Shown here one piece after another: positions 1 to 9,805 of a stretch of 64,000 bases of DNA (position 1 is the first letter of the stretch; every line of letters starts with the position of its first letter). Under the pieces are notes generated by a model. It did not search any database and was not told the DNA's origin. It saw only the letters and a program-made list of their open reading frames with translations. This DNA is from Arthrobacter sp. ov118 (GTDB lineage Bacteria > Actinomycetota > Actinomycetes > Actinomycetales > Micrococcaceae): contig NZ_FPAY01000006.1 in assembly GCF_900116495.1 (NCBI RefSeq), positions 186,001 through 250,000 on the forward strand. The letters run 5' to 3'. The position numbers were made by a program, and so were the translations under genes.

Positions 1-353
1 GCGGCTAGCTCATCAGTGATGTCGTCCCCATCGGCCATGCGCGCAATGAAGGAGAGAACCTGGTTCAGGGCCTTGCGGCCGGCACCTGCCCCGGCCACGG
101 TGTACGTCTGGCACGGAGGGCCCCCGGTGAGGATCGTCGCGTGGGGGAACTCGGATGGACCGTGCTCCCGAACGTCACCTTGCACGGTCGCCAGGCCGGC
201 GCTACGCCTGGTTGCACAGGCATTCTCGTCCCACTCGATACCGGCCACGGACAATTCCAGCCAGTGCGCAGCGACATCCAACCCACCAGGGCCGGCGAAG
301 AGATCCACCATTTGAGCGTCAGAAGGAGGTGGGCCCGATTGCACGAAGGTCAT
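1..353 (-). CDS. DNA cytosine-5 methyltransferase, 5' part (runs off left edge)
   Basis: The first ~117 codons of a C5-cytosine DNA methyltransferase read on the minus strand with no stop before the window edge. Motif I (DLFAGPGG) lies about 18 residues from the start. It is followed by an acidic adenine-binding position (GIEWDENA), a motif III-like QGDVREH, and catalytic motif IV GGPPCQ with its nucleophilic cysteine. This is the first part of the catalytic domain; the target-recognition region lies outside the window. ATG at 353 or ATG at 311 could be the start; the second sits directly before motif I, so I favour the first. The gene transfers a methyl group from SAM to C5 of cytosine and probably belongs to a restriction-modification system, given the defense genes to its right. 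Confidence 0.8.
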   Translation of the reverse strand, partial: MTFVQSGPPPSDAQMVDLFAGPGGLDVAAHWLELSVAGIEWDENACATRRSAGLATVQGDVREHGPSEFPHATILTGGPPCQTYTVAGAGAGRKALNQVLSFIARMADGDDITDELA

Positions 354-468
354 GGGACACGATCTTATCGGTCGACAGGTCACATACGGACCAGCATCGC
401 CGGTTTCCCAACCGATCATAAGCAGTTCTCGCTGGCCCGATGGTGCTCCTTCCCACGGTAATGGTGGT

Positions 469-743
469 AAGGATCGCGTGTTCGGTCGCGCGGAAACGGG
501 TGTTCGCGGAGAAGCCCTGGACGTAGTTGAAGATGTTGCCTTGATGTTGGTGGGGCCATCCAGGAGCTTGGCGAAGTTGAACTTGGAGGTGTTGAAGAAG
601 CTGTGGCCGGAGGCCTTCTGCAGGAAGATATCCAGTGGGATGTGCAGATCCTTCTTGGCCTCTTGTGCGGCGAGGACTGCGTCCTTGGTGGCGTCAAGGA
701 CGCAGTCCAGGCGGCGGAGGATTGTGAACGGGAGGATCACCAG
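469..743 (-). pseudogene. Fragment of type I restriction methylase subunit (hsdM remnant)
   Basis: The minus strand encodes about 60 residues typical of an HsdM N-terminal domain, beginning VILPFTILRRLDCVLDAT and continuing ASGHSFFNTSKFNFAKLL. The reading frame shifts by one base near 550 and continues as GNIFNYVQGFSANTRF. Upstream of the first residue the sequence becomes unrelated, and the catalytic NPPF region is absent. Both ends are therefore missing and this is debris of a type I restriction-modification locus. HsdM normally methylates adenine in complex with HsdS, and no hsdS or hsdR is seen here. The assignment rests on recognising the conserved LPFTxLRRLD segment. Confidence 0.65.
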
Positions 744-817
744 GCGCACTGCGCCGGTTTATAGGCGCCCGCAGAATACCCAGATTCTGGGGACGCCGAA
801 GCATCGGCTGAATAGCC

Positions 818-1057
818 TCACTTCTTGCGTGACTTCTTCAAGAAGGCTGTGACCTGACGGTAGGCCTTCTTCGCCTCCGGACTGTTGGCCGCGCGGTAGA
901 CTCTTTCGCCAATTTCGGCGAGCTTCCGCGCCTTCTCCTGCACAACAGGGTCGGTGGCTACGTCATGCACTTTGGCGGCAGCCTTTTTCGCCGTCGCGCC
1001 GCCGGCCTTGATCGCATCTGCCACTTTGTCCGCTGTTCCTGCCACCGCTATCTCCAC
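818..1057 (-). CDS. Small basic Ala/Lys-rich protein, function unknown
   Basis: A 79-residue, lysine- and alanine-rich, probably all-helical protein ending FLKKSRKK. It has no signal peptide and no recognised domain. The central part (KKAAAKVHDVATDP) has the look of a nucleic-acid-binding or histone-like tail, but that is only composition. GTG at 1057 is the longest start. GTG at 1045 is preceded by GGAG at a better spacing and would remove four residues. Codon use looks like that of a real gene and the frame is open throughout. It stands alone, divergent from the gene at 1281. Confidence 0.5.
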   Translation of the reverse strand: MEIAVAGTADKVADAIKAGGATAKKAAAKVHDVATDPVVQEKARKLAEIGERVYRAANSPEAKKAYRQVTAFLKKSRKK

Positions 1058-1280
1058 ACTTCCCTTGGTCTGTCCCCGAGATTAGCATCGTGTGAGATTG
1101 TGCTCGGGGACTGAGCTAACTGGTGGAATGGCACACTCATGCCTGAAACCCCCACAGACCCTCTCGCTGAAACTTTCTTTGGCCTTGTATGGCGAGGATG
1201 GCATTGCTCGGTCACACAGATTCTGGGGACTTCGAAGTGGCGCCCACGTTGCCAGGGCAGGCGTGTGTGAAGATGTTGGG

Positions 1281-2567
1281 ATGACCGACAATGACCCTGA
1301 ACTCTCCCTATACGTCGAGGGCAGAAATGCCTTAGTGGCAGGCGACTCGACAGCAATTGCCGAGCTTTTCCGCAAGCTTGACGTCAAAGAGGAGGCCCGC
1401 GCGAACCTAGGGTCAGGGGTGGCGGATCTGCTTGCCGGCCTGGCTGGGGCGGCTGCCCTTGCCATGTCTGCTAATGTCCCGGGCAACTCCTTCCACATGA
1501 CTCCCGAGTCTTATGCTCGGTTCCTGGAACTCGTCGGGTCCACCGAGGAAAAGCTCGGGATTGTCAGCGGTGTGCTACGACAGTCCGATGGCAGGATCGA
1601 CACCATCATCGAACTAGTGAGCTCCTCGCCAGTCAACCCTGCCGCGGCCGCGAACGTGCAGATCATGGCCGCAACTTTGGCGATCCGCATGGCCCTCAAA
1701 GAACTTGATGCCCTTGTTCAGGCTGTGGACGCGAAGCTGGACACGATCATCCGGGATAACCGTGACGAGGCGCTCGGTAACGTGCAGGGTTCAACCCACG
1801 TCCTGGATAAGGCGTTTGGGTACTTTGAGGAAACCGGCCGGCTCAACGACGCCCTTTGGGACCAAGTGTCGGGACAGGCAGCTGCGCTCGCTCAGGCGCA
1901 CGCCGTCGCCCTCAACCACCTCAACACGATTGCCGACGGTCTCGCCGTCAAGAATCTGGGCAAGCGGCTGAGCAGCACCGAGGCGGCAGCCAGAGGCGAA
2001 CTGAGGCACTGGCTGGTCATTGCGGCAGTGGCTCTCACAAATATGGTTCGAATGGACTCCTTGGAGGCTGTCCGCAGCGCGCATGATGGACCGGATCTAA
2101 CGGCTCACTCCCGTCACATTGCTAAGTCGCGTGAGCGGCGAATGGCAAGCACCACTGCAGCACTACAAAATCTGTCCGACGCCGTTTCGGCGGCAGTGGA
2201 CGTTGATACGTTCACCCGCGTTACGAATCCCATGGAGATGGCCAGGCTCTACACGGCCGCCGAAGAGCTACAGCGGCTGCTGGGGATCTTCAGTTCGAAC
2301 TTCGGCATGCCGGAATCCGCGACTATCAAACGCACCCAGTGGCACGAATCGGTGGTGCGCCTGGGTCAAAAGGCCGGTGGGGCGGTGGCGGGTGCCGCGG
2401 TTGCTGTTGCCGAAGGAGTGGCCTCAGTTCCAAAAGCGATCAGTGGGACTGTCGAAGACACCATCCTGCACGTAGCTCAAGGGATCGAGGAGCGTCGGCG
2501 GGAACCGGCAGACAGCCCAGATACGGAGATTGAAGCTGGGACCGGAGATGCGGCAATCACTCGGTAG
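1281..2567 (+). CDS. Large helical hypothetical protein
   Basis: A 428-residue protein that I do not recognise. It is predicted to be mainly alpha-helical, with long stretches suggestive of coiled coil (for example around residues 60-210). Near the C-terminus is a Gly/Ala-rich segment (KAGGAVAGAAVAVAEGVASV) that could insert in a membrane but contains few bulky hydrophobics. The C-terminal tail is acidic and polar. The open frame extends upstream to 1092, but those 63 residues look non-coding, and ATG at 1281 begins the natural-looking sequence MTDNDPELSL. It lies among defense-gene fragments without any close partner. An effector or structural role is possible, but nothing in the sequence shows it. 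Confidence 0.6.
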   Translation: MTDNDPELSLYVEGRNALVAGDSTAIAELFRKLDVKEEARANLGSGVADLLAGLAGAAALAMSANVPGNSFHMTPESYARFLELVGSTEEKLGIVSGVLRQSDGRIDTIIELVSSSPVNPAAAANVQIMAATLAIRMALKELDALVQAVDAKLDTIIRDNRDEALGNVQGSTHVLDKAFGYFEETGRLNDALWDQVSGQAAALAQAHAVALNHLNTIADGLAVKNLGKRLSSTEAAARGELRHWLVIAAVALTNMVRMDSLEAVRSAHDGPDLTAHSRHIAKSRERRMASTTAALQNLSDAVSAAVDVDTFTRVTNPMEMARLYTAAEELQRLLGIFSSNFGMPESATIKRTQWHESVVRLGQKAGGAVAGAAVAVAEGVASVPKAISGTVEDTILHVAQGIEERRREPADSPDTEIEAGTGDAAITR

Positions 2568-2705
2568 CCAAGTGGTTCGTCTTTGGCCCGGCCGCGGTAT
2601 CGTCGCGGTGCCTCCGGCCACGGAGAAGCGGACAAGTGAACGCTCCGGCCGGCGGCGAGCAGGTCGGTGGTAATCAGGCCACCTGATCGGCGTCGCCGGC
2701 TCTAG

Positions 2706-4264
2706 GGCCTCCACGCCGCCAAGGTGATCCGGGAACTCCGCGACAAGGTCACCAGCACCGAGCAGATGCGGGCCATCGGCTTCTGCGTCTCGGTCCAGCA
2801 CGCCCACTACATGGCCGAGGTCTTCAACCGTGCAGGGATCGCCTCCGTCGCGGTCGACGGGAGCGACGCCGACGCCGACCGTGCGGCGGCGCTGAAACGT
2901 CTCGCCGCCCGCGAGATCAGCTGCATCTCCGCCGTCGACCTCTTCAACGAGGGCCTGGACCTGCCGCAGGTGGACACCATCCTGATGCTCCGGCCCACGC
3001 AGAGCGCCACGATCTTCCTCCAGCAACTGGGCCGCGGGCTGCGCCGCGAGGAAAGCAAGGCGGTGCTGACCGTCATGGACTTCATCGGTCAGCAGCACCG
3101 TGAATTCCGCTTCGATCTGCGCTACCGGCGCTCACTGGCTACGGGCGCAAGGAGGTGGAAAAAGCTGTCGAGGATAAGTTTCCGTACCTGCCGCGCCACC
3201 AGATCGTGCTGGACCGGGTGGCGCAGCAGGTGGTGCTGAACAACATTAAGGCGCAACTGCGGTTCAACCGCGGCCAGCTGGTACGGGACATCGCCTCATA
3301 CGCGGAGACGGAACTTGAGAAGTACTTGGAGCGGTCCGGGAACGACGTGAAATCGATCTACCGGTCGACCAGGGACTCGTGGACCGCATATCTGCGCCAA
3401 GCAGGCCTGATCGAGGGGTTCCCGCCGTTCGAGGAGGTCCTTAGCGGAAGGATTCAGGAACTCTCCGACGCCGACGAGAGGAAGCTCCTCGGCCGGATGG
3501 CCGCGCTGATCCACGTTGACGATCCCGAACGCGCCGACGCCTACTCAATGCTCGTCGGCGCCGACGCACCCCGCTACGCGGAGCTCGGCATGCGGGAGCA
3601 GACGTTCGCCCGCATGCTCTTCTACACACTTTGGGACGACGGCGGCGGGTTCCAGGCGTACGACGCTGGCCTGGACTATCTGCGCGGCTACCAGTATGTC
3701 TGCAGCGAGATCCGCCAGATCGTGAAGCTCGGCGTGGCCGCCTCCAGGCATGCTGCCAAGGGCCTTGGGGCGGGACTGCAGAACATCCCGCTGCTCTCGC
3801 ACCGCACTTATCGGCGGGAGGAGGTCCTGGCCGCGCTGCAGTACGGGTCGCTGGAACTTGGCAAAAACGTCCAACACCGCGAGGGCGTGGCTTGGTGCCC
3901 GGCGACGTCCACCGACGCCTTCTTCGTCACGCTCAACAAGGACGACAAGAAGCACTCGGCCACCACGATGTACAAGGACTACGCCATCAGCCCGGAACTG
4001 TTTCATTGGGAATCACAGAACGCAACGTCGCCCTCCAGCGCGACGGGTAGGCGGTACCTGGACCGCGAATCGCAGGGCTCGAAGATCCTACTCTTCACCC
4101 GGTACACCTCGGAGGACGAGACCGGGCTAACCGTCCCATACACATGCCTCGGGCAGATGGACTATGTGCAGCACAAGGGGGAGAAGCCGATCGCAATTAC
4201 GTGGAAGCTGCACCGGCCGATGCCTGCTGACGTGTTTGCGACGGCGGCTGCTGTGGGGCAGTAG
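2706..4264 (+). pseudogene. DUF3427 superfamily-II helicase, 5'-truncated and frameshifted
   Basis: The first ~140 residues are a helicase C-terminal domain (RAIGFCVSVQHAHYMAEVF, then LFNEGLDLPQVDTILMLRPT and the motif VI region QQLGRGLRRE). A single missing base near 3128 moves the frame, after which the remaining ~370 residues form a DUF3427 C-terminal domain ending at 4264. Joining the frames gives the expected RYR-ALTGYGRKEVEKAVEDKFPYLP transition. The nuclease/PLD-like N-terminus, Walker A and DEAH box of this family are all missing, because an in-frame stop at 2703 precedes the segment. The gene is therefore a remnant regardless of whether the frameshift is real. Such helicases are common in defense islands. 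Confidence 0.8.
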
Positions 4265-4521
4265 CTGCCCGTCAGCGACCAAAAGCGTCGGAATATCAAA
4301 TCCGGCCGGAACCATCGAAAGTTCAGCCTGCAGCGCCGCGCTTCGAACGGGACGACTCTTTAATCGAACTCCTTCCCGCGAGTTTCGCAGCGAGGGCGCT
4401 TACACCTCCTTGGACGTCTCGGTCACTGACAGGTGCAAGTCGTCAATGCGCTGCCGCCAATACGGTTAGAGTTGACGCGAGAGGCCAGTTACTTGGTGCG
4501 GGCGAGTTAGGAGAAGGCGGC

Positions 4522-5640
4522 GTGACGATTTCAGCAGACCAAGAGTTGGGCGAAGAGGACTACTCGGAAACGCTGGGCACGACCGCGAGGGAACGTCGAC
4601 TAGTAACGCAGTCCTACGACCTCAGCGTGAATACGCTGGTGGAACAATGGGAAGACAAAACGCTGACACTACCCGAGATCCAACGCCAATATGTCTGGGA
4701 CAACGCTCGAGCTAGCCGATTGATGGAGAGCCTTCTCCTGAATGTCCCAATTCCGGTCGTTTACTTCTCGGAAACGGAAGAAGGAAACTATCTTGTAATT
4801 GACGGTCACCAGCGGATTCAGAGTATTGTACGTTTCCTCGACAATCGGTTTGCTTTGAGTGGTCTCAAGATATTCGGTGATCTCAACGGGAAGCGCTACC
4901 ACCAACTCGCAGAGCGTGACCAGCGGCAGCTTCGAACCCGTGTGATCCGCGCAATCATCATAGCCGCCGACTCGGATCCAATGATGAAATTCGAGGTTTT
5001 CGAGCGCCTCAATACGGGGAGCATCGCACTCAATGCTCAGGAAGTCCGGAATAGTACGCACCGGGGTCCCATGAATGAACTTATCAAGGAACTAGCGGAC
5101 TACGTGACGTTCAGGAAATGCATTGGCTCGGTTAAGCCCCGGCCACGCATGGTGGACAATGAACTGATTCTTCGGTATTTGGCACTCCAGCGTGGGTGGA
5201 GCGAGTACCGGCCACCATTGAAGAGATTTCTTAATGAATACATGCGTGAATCCAATAAGTGGGATTCAGGCGAAATTCAAGATGTGAGAAACATGTTTGC
5301 TGACGCTTGCGAAAAGTTGTGGCAAGTTCTCGGTCACGGAGCATTTCGCCTAATCGACGCGAGTGGGAAACCCCTTGACCGATCTGTGAACCGCGCGCTT
5401 GCCGAGGTGCAGTTGACAGCTTTTTCCTGGGTCACGAATACGGATGAGATCCCCAGGCTCAAGCATCGCTTGCTCCAGGAGATCAGCGCACTCTCCAAAG
5501 ACTCGACGTTCTTGGACTCCCTTCAGCGGGCGACCGGTGACCGGAAGCGCACCCATACAAGGCTCGGAATGTTCGCTGACGCACTGGTGCGAGCGGGGCT
5601 TACTCTCGAGGTGACAGTCCCGTACGAGCTATCGGAATGA
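4522..5640 (+). CDS. DUF262 (ParB/Srx-like) domain protein of a DUF262-HEPN pair
   Basis: A 372-residue protein. Residues ~33-110 are a DUF262 domain with PEIQRQYVW (51-59) and the nucleotide-binding/hydrolysing signature DGHQR (94-98). The rest is helical and lacks the DUF1524 HNH nuclease half found in GmrSD enzymes. The GTG start at 4522 is supported by AGGAG about 8 bases upstream. Its stop overlaps the next start (ATGA), so it is translationally coupled to the HEPN gene at 5637. By analogy with GmrS-type domains it probably senses or hydrolyses NTP and controls the partner nuclease. The pairing suggests a two-gene anti-phage or toxin-antitoxin unit; the function is inferred. Confidence 0.8.
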   Translation: MTISADQELGEEDYSETLGTTARERRLVTQSYDLSVNTLVEQWEDKTLTLPEIQRQYVWDNARASRLMESLLLNVPIPVVYFSETEEGNYLVIDGHQRIQSIVRFLDNRFALSGLKIFGDLNGKRYHQLAERDQRQLRTRVIRAIIIAADSDPMMKFEVFERLNTGSIALNAQEVRNSTHRGPMNELIKELADYVTFRKCIGSVKPRPRMVDNELILRYLALQRGWSEYRPPLKRFLNEYMRESNKWDSGEIQDVRNMFADACEKLWQVLGHGAFRLIDASGKPLDRSVNRALAEVQLTAFSWVTNTDEIPRLKHRLLQEISALSKDSTFLDSLQRATGDRKRTHTRLGMFADALVRAGLTLEVTVPYELSE

Positions 5641-6329
5641 GTTCCCAGTCGTTGGCGGGGCTGCTAGCAGGTGTTGACGAAGTACGAGCGCTCCGGACTC
5701 GTTACCCTGTTCCCCGCGGTGGGATTCCCACCGGGGTAGAGGCTGTAGCAGCCAAAGCACACGGACGCGCATGCGTGGTTTTGCTGAGCAGTCACCTTGA
5801 GCGGTATATTCACGCCCTCAATGAGGAAGCGGTGGAATGGCTTAATAACCAGAATTGTGGGCTTGACCGATTTACGGATGAGTTTTTGCTTATGCATAGT
5901 CGTGGAGTAGTTGACGATTTGGCCAAAATGTCATGGGACCGGCGCGGGCCTGCACTCCGTGACTTTGTCTCGGCTCATGCAACTTTTTGGGGCGCTGGCG
6001 GTAGCACGGGCGCAATACAACATGATCAACTTCTGGTGTGGATGAAGGCACCGAAACCGGAGTCGCTCGTCCGCTTTTTCAAGCTCTATGGAATCGAGAA
6101 CATATTCAATGCAGCGACTCGAAAGAAAGCTACACGCGGGGCTCTTTACCTGGGAATTCGTGAGCTAGTTGAAAAGCGAAACAACATCGCCCACGGCGAT
6201 GCGCAGACTGAGGCTCTACCGACTGACGTGACGAGATACCTGAATGCTGTTTCTAAATTTGCCAACTCTGCCGATGGCTCGCTGGCGCGAGCTTTGAAGA
6301 AGATTGCTTCCACGGCAGTTCCTTGGTGA
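5637..6329 (+). CDS. MAE_28990-like HEPN nuclease, partner of DUF262 protein
   Basis: A 230-residue helical protein resembling the MAE_28990/MAE_18760 HEPN family. The HEPN catalytic signature R-x4-H occurs as RNNIAH at residues 181-186, placed as in metal-independent HEPN RNases. An N-terminal helical region (CVVLLSSHLERYIHALNEE, ~46-64) matches the other half of the four-helix bundle. The ATG overlaps the stop of the DUF262 gene by 4 bases, so the two are made together. HEPN proteins in defense loci usually cut RNA (tRNA, rRNA or mRNA) after infection and cause dormancy or death. Here the DUF262 protein is the natural candidate for sensor or regulator. The catalytic motif is visible; the target is unknown. 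Confidence 0.75.
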   Translation: MSSQSLAGLLAGVDEVRALRTRYPVPRGGIPTGVEAVAAKAHGRACVVLLSSHLERYIHALNEEAVEWLNNQNCGLDRFTDEFLLMHSRGVVDDLAKMSWDRRGPALRDFVSAHATFWGAGGSTGAIQHDQLLVWMKAPKPESLVRFFKLYGIENIFNAATRKKATRGALYLGIRELVEKRNNIAHGDAQTEALPTDVTRYLNAVSKFANSADGSLARALKKIASTAVPW

Positions 6330-6475
6330 CCACGGTGCGCCGTCAGGCGGCGAGGTGTGCAATGGTTCGCCGCAGGCCAGTGGCGTCACTGTTAGCAAAG
6401 TAAGTTCATCCTTTCCTTCCCGCTCAGCACTGCGGTCACGGACCACAGGCGTATTTACCATTGAGAACTTGGCAA

Positions 6476-7540
6476 TCAACCAGGCAGCGTAAAGCGAAAG
6501 CCCTTAACTGTCTTCGTGGGCCCGCCGCCAGGGGACACGGAAACGGCTGAGTTGTTCCCTGCTGCTACGAGACCCAACGTCAGCCGGTACTTCGCGAGCC
6601 CCGCGAGCATGTGCTTTGTCCGGGGCACGTCGCGGCTCAGGGGGTGGTCCAGCAATCGCCGCTCGATCTTGTGCTTCCCCGGGTAGATCCAGTGCGGAGC
6701 GAACTCGTTGGACCCATTCTCGGTCAGAGCCGCGACCGAGTCTGTGGCCACCCTGAAGAGGGACTGCCAGGGATCCGTGACGTTCGGCTTAAAGACGTCG
6801 CGGCCGTGCCGGCACGCCACATTCTTCCGAACCGCATGCCCCAGCTACCGGTTCGTACGGCCTTCGCGCTGCTCGAAATCGACGGGGTTGCCGGGCACGT
6901 TCCAGTGGATGACCGAGTGGGCCCACCAGCGGAAGTGGATGCCTTCCTCCCACGGACGTCGACGCCAACACGAACGGCCAAGCGGGGCGGTTGAAGGCCC
7001 GGCGGACATCGGGCATACGGTTGCTGTCGCCGTCGTCCGTCTTGGCGTTGCTGTAGCGGACGGCGAAGCGGCTGCCCATGCGGAGATCTTCGTGGGAACC
7101 GTCCGGATGTTTCGCGAGCATCTGCGCCGGCTTGATGGACAGGGCGCGCCGGATGTCGTCGGCCAGCGCCTGGAGCTGCTCGACCGTAATTTCCCTGGGT
7201 GCTTGCTGGCTACGGAGCTGGAAGACATACTCGTCCAGCACCGCCTGGAGGTTTCCGGCTTCGCAGTAGCGCAGGACCTTTTGCCAGTAGTCCCCCTCGG
7301 GGTAAAGCTTGTCCAGCAGCTCGGTGGCATCGAGCCGGTTGAACAGTGTGCGCAGGCCGGTCGCTGCAAACACTGCGGCCTTCTACAGCTCGGCACCGTC
7401 AAAATGCTCCGGCACCACACGCCGTAGGGCGCGGTAGAGGCAGGGGGAGGAGTTGAAGGCCAGATCTTCAATGCCGTCCTCCCGGCCAACAGGGGCCCGC
7501 CGGCGGACGCCTCGAGCATGCGGTCAACGTGCGCGAGGCG
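6476..7540 (-). pseudogene. Degenerate superfamily-II helicase C-terminal region
   Basis: Three minus-strand frames together encode one helicase C-terminal half. The order is EDGIEDLAFNSSPCLYRALR, a TAG stop near 7385, then FAATGLRTLFNRLDATELLDKLYPEG through RPAWPFVLASTSVG. A frame change near 6940 leads to the motif V-VI region WWAHSVIHWNVPGNPVDFEQ followed by REGRTNR, and a further change to ACRHGRDVF, ending at 6476. At least two frameshifts and one internal stop make it non-functional. The N-terminal Walker A/DEAD part is absent. The family is that of large helicases found in phage-defense loci; I cannot name the exact system. It separates two DUF262-type genes. Confidence 0.7.
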
Positions 7541-7705
7541 AAGGCCCCGTAGCGAGCCTCTGGCATTGTTGCGAGGCGATTGACTCGCCGGTTCGCCCGC
7601 TTGAAGTCCGCCGGCCCAAGTACATTATTTCCGGGGATCTAATATTTAGGGGCAGCCGCATGACCAAACCCTTAGTATCAGCGCGCAAGTGCGTCCAGCC
7701 CCTGC

Positions 7706-9805
7706 CTACTCTCCACCCATCTGGAACTCGAAAGCCTGACGGATCAAGCCGATGATGTAGACGAGGTCGGCATCCTCGTCCAGGCTTACCTCGGTCGGGC
7801 CATTGCCCCAGTGCCCCTTGCTGCTGACGTCCCAGGCAAGGCCCCGCTCATCATGGAGCGCCTCGATCGGGATGTTGAGGATCAACCTCAACCGGGCCTT
7901 CTGCGGAACGACGTCGACGAAGTTGGTCTCAGCCTTGTAAGCGACGTAGAGCTTGAGGAATTGCTGAGTGATGCCTGGATCCAGGGCCAGGACCTCGGCA
8001 CTGAACTTCTCGAACAGGGCCCGCCGAGGCTGCCGGAGAAGATGTGGGTGGTCTTCAATGGAGAAGTCCGACTCTGCCCGCCTTCCCTCGAACTCCATGA
8101 TGGTTTCGGCTGGCAGCTCCGGCAGGGACCAGATCTTGAGCGCATCTTCCGCTAGCCGGGCAGCGCGCTTTTGGATCTCGCTGGTGTTCCAGGTTTCGAG
8201 TTGCCCAAGTCCCTTGTTAAGCCGGAGCGGGCTGTCCTTGAACCCTCCCTCCATGTCGCGCTTCTTTGCGAATGCGTGGTCCGAATACTCCGAGTTGTAG
8301 CCCGTGAGCGTCAGGTTTCCGAGGGTGTGCAGGTACTTCAGTTGCACGTCCTGCCAGTCATCCCCAAGAGCTGCTTGCCATTCATCCGAGAGGTTCTCGT
8401 TCTGCGGCATGATGTGCTCGATCGTGTAATCCTCGATCGTAACGTGCTCCTTGCGGCCATGGTTCTCCAGCATGCGCAGAAAGTAAGAGCGTCGGCGGAA
8501 GTTGTACAGGTCACTGGACTTGAGATCGGAAATGAACTCGGCGTCGGCCGGGAATCTGCGGTAACTCTTGAGGCTGAGGAAGTGTGCCTTGACGCTTTCG
8601 AGATAACGGTCCTTGCGTACCGCTGAGCTGAAACCGGCGAAGGTCTTGTTCAGGGAGCTGGTCGGGATGCGGCAGACCGCCCGGCGGAAGATGTACGAGG
8701 TAACCAAATCAACGATCTGGAGCACGCCATCTCGAGTGAGAGTTCCGAGCTCGTAATCGGTGTAGACGTCGAGCAGGAAGGGATAGACGACGTCGGCCTT
8801 GATTTGGTCCAGGTCTTTAAAGGCTCGCCGCAGCGCCGGATCGGTCTCCTTGCCCAACGCCATCGCGCAGTACCGCCGGGCGTACTGTCGCAGCTCGATG
8901 ACGAGAGACTCGATCGTCTCGTCCGCGCTGGTGAAAGCCGTTGCGTAATCTTTAAAGGCGTCGTAGATGTCGTTCAGGCGAGGTATCTCTCCCGTCTTGA
9001 TGGTCAGGTAATGGCGGACGAACTCGTCGAACTGGCTCTCGTCCGCACCGGCGAATTCGAGCTCCATCGGACGCCAATAGGCCGTGTAGACCTTCTCCTG
9101 CTGTTTGGGTGGCAGGTCCATGAGCACATAGTTGCGGATCAGGTCGGCCTGGGACAGCTTTTTCCCGGTCGAGTTCATGGCCTCAAAGACGAGCTGGGGG
9201 TTATCCACTCCGCGCTCGAGCTTTACATCGACGACAACGAGCTTGTCGAGGCCACGGCAGACAACGGACAGGTCGAGCCTCGGGTCGTCGAGTTTCCGTC
9301 GGAAGTACGCGTAGTTCTCGATCACGCGAGTGGCCATGTCGCTGGCCGGCTCCGCTTCCTGAAGGATCGCGATCAGTGCCGCCCTGTCGCTTTGGGACAG
9401 GATCAGCTTGAACTGGCGTTCGCCTTCCTCGTCATCGTTCAGCAGGTAACGGTTCCGGATCTTCCGCGGAGAGAAACCGTCCCAGGGCTCGCGCTGATCG
9501 TCCGGCAATGCCTCCAGCCGGGCAGCCAGGGCTGCAAGGACCAGAGTTACAGTCGTCACCCGCTGCTGGCCGTCAATGATCAGATCCGGCTCAGCAGAGG
9601 TGTTAGTGGCTTGGTCCCTAGCCACGTAAACGATCGAGCCCGTGAAGTGCGAGCCGAGTTCCGGACTCGACCCTGCTCGCATGATATCGGCCCACAGCTG
9701 AGCGCACTCCGCTTCCTGCCAAGAGTAAAGCCGTTGGTAGATCGGAACAATGAACTGACTGCTCGCCTTCAGCAGCGTAAGCAGGTGCGAGTCAACGGCC
9801 TTCAC
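7706..9805 (-). CDS. GmrSD-like DUF262-DUF1524 restriction protein
   Basis: A 699-residue protein with an N-terminal DUF262 domain (PIYQRLYSW at 21-29 and IIDGQQR at 76-82). A long helical middle leads to a DUF1524 His-Me-finger nuclease domain around residues 440-520 (EDYTIEHIMPQ, then LHTLGNLTLTGYNSEYS). The C-terminal ~110 residues look like a DUF5655-type domain. This is the layout of single-chain GmrSD/BrxU-like type IV restriction enzymes, which cut phage DNA carrying modified bases using NTP. The start is GTG at 9805 with AGGAG five bases away. It is monocistronic and convergent with the dead helicase remnant. All key motifs are present, so it is probably active; the specificity cannot be read from sequence. 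Confidence 0.85.
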   Translation of the reverse strand: MKAVDSHLLTLLKASSQFIVPIYQRLYSWQEAECAQLWADIMRAGSSPELGSHFTGSIVYVARDQATNTSAEPDLIIDGQQRVTTVTLVLAALAARLEALPDDQREPWDGFSPRKIRNRYLLNDDEEGERQFKLILSQSDRAALIAILQEAEPASDMATRVIENYAYFRRKLDDPRLDLSVVCRGLDKLVVVDVKLERGVDNPQLVFEAMNSTGKKLSQADLIRNYVLMDLPPKQQEKVYTAYWRPMELEFAGADESQFDEFVRHYLTIKTGEIPRLNDIYDAFKDYATAFTSADETIESLVIELRQYARRYCAMALGKETDPALRRAFKDLDQIKADVVYPFLLDVYTDYELGTLTRDGVLQIVDLVTSYIFRRAVCRIPTSSLNKTFAGFSSAVRKDRYLESVKAHFLSLKSYRRFPADAEFISDLKSSDLYNFRRRSYFLRMLENHGRKEHVTIEDYTIEHIMPQNENLSDEWQAALGDDWQDVQLKYLHTLGNLTLTGYNSEYSDHAFAKKRDMEGGFKDSPLRLNKGLGQLETWNTSEIQKRAARLAEDALKIWSLPELPAETIMEFEGRRAESDFSIEDHPHLLRQPRRALFEKFSAEVLALDPGITQQFLKLYVAYKAETNFVDVVPQKARLRLILNIPIEALHDERGLAWDVSSKGHWGNGPTEVSLDEDADLVYIIGLIRQAFEFQMGGE

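Noticed and set aside
780..1235. Repeat of CAGATTCTGGGGAC at 781 and 1217
   Set aside because: A 14-base match with little flanking similarity; too short to support a mobile element or duplicated gene.
2424..3098. 224-residue minus-strand frame
   Set aside because: Antisense shadow of the helicase remnant and the end of the gene at 1281.
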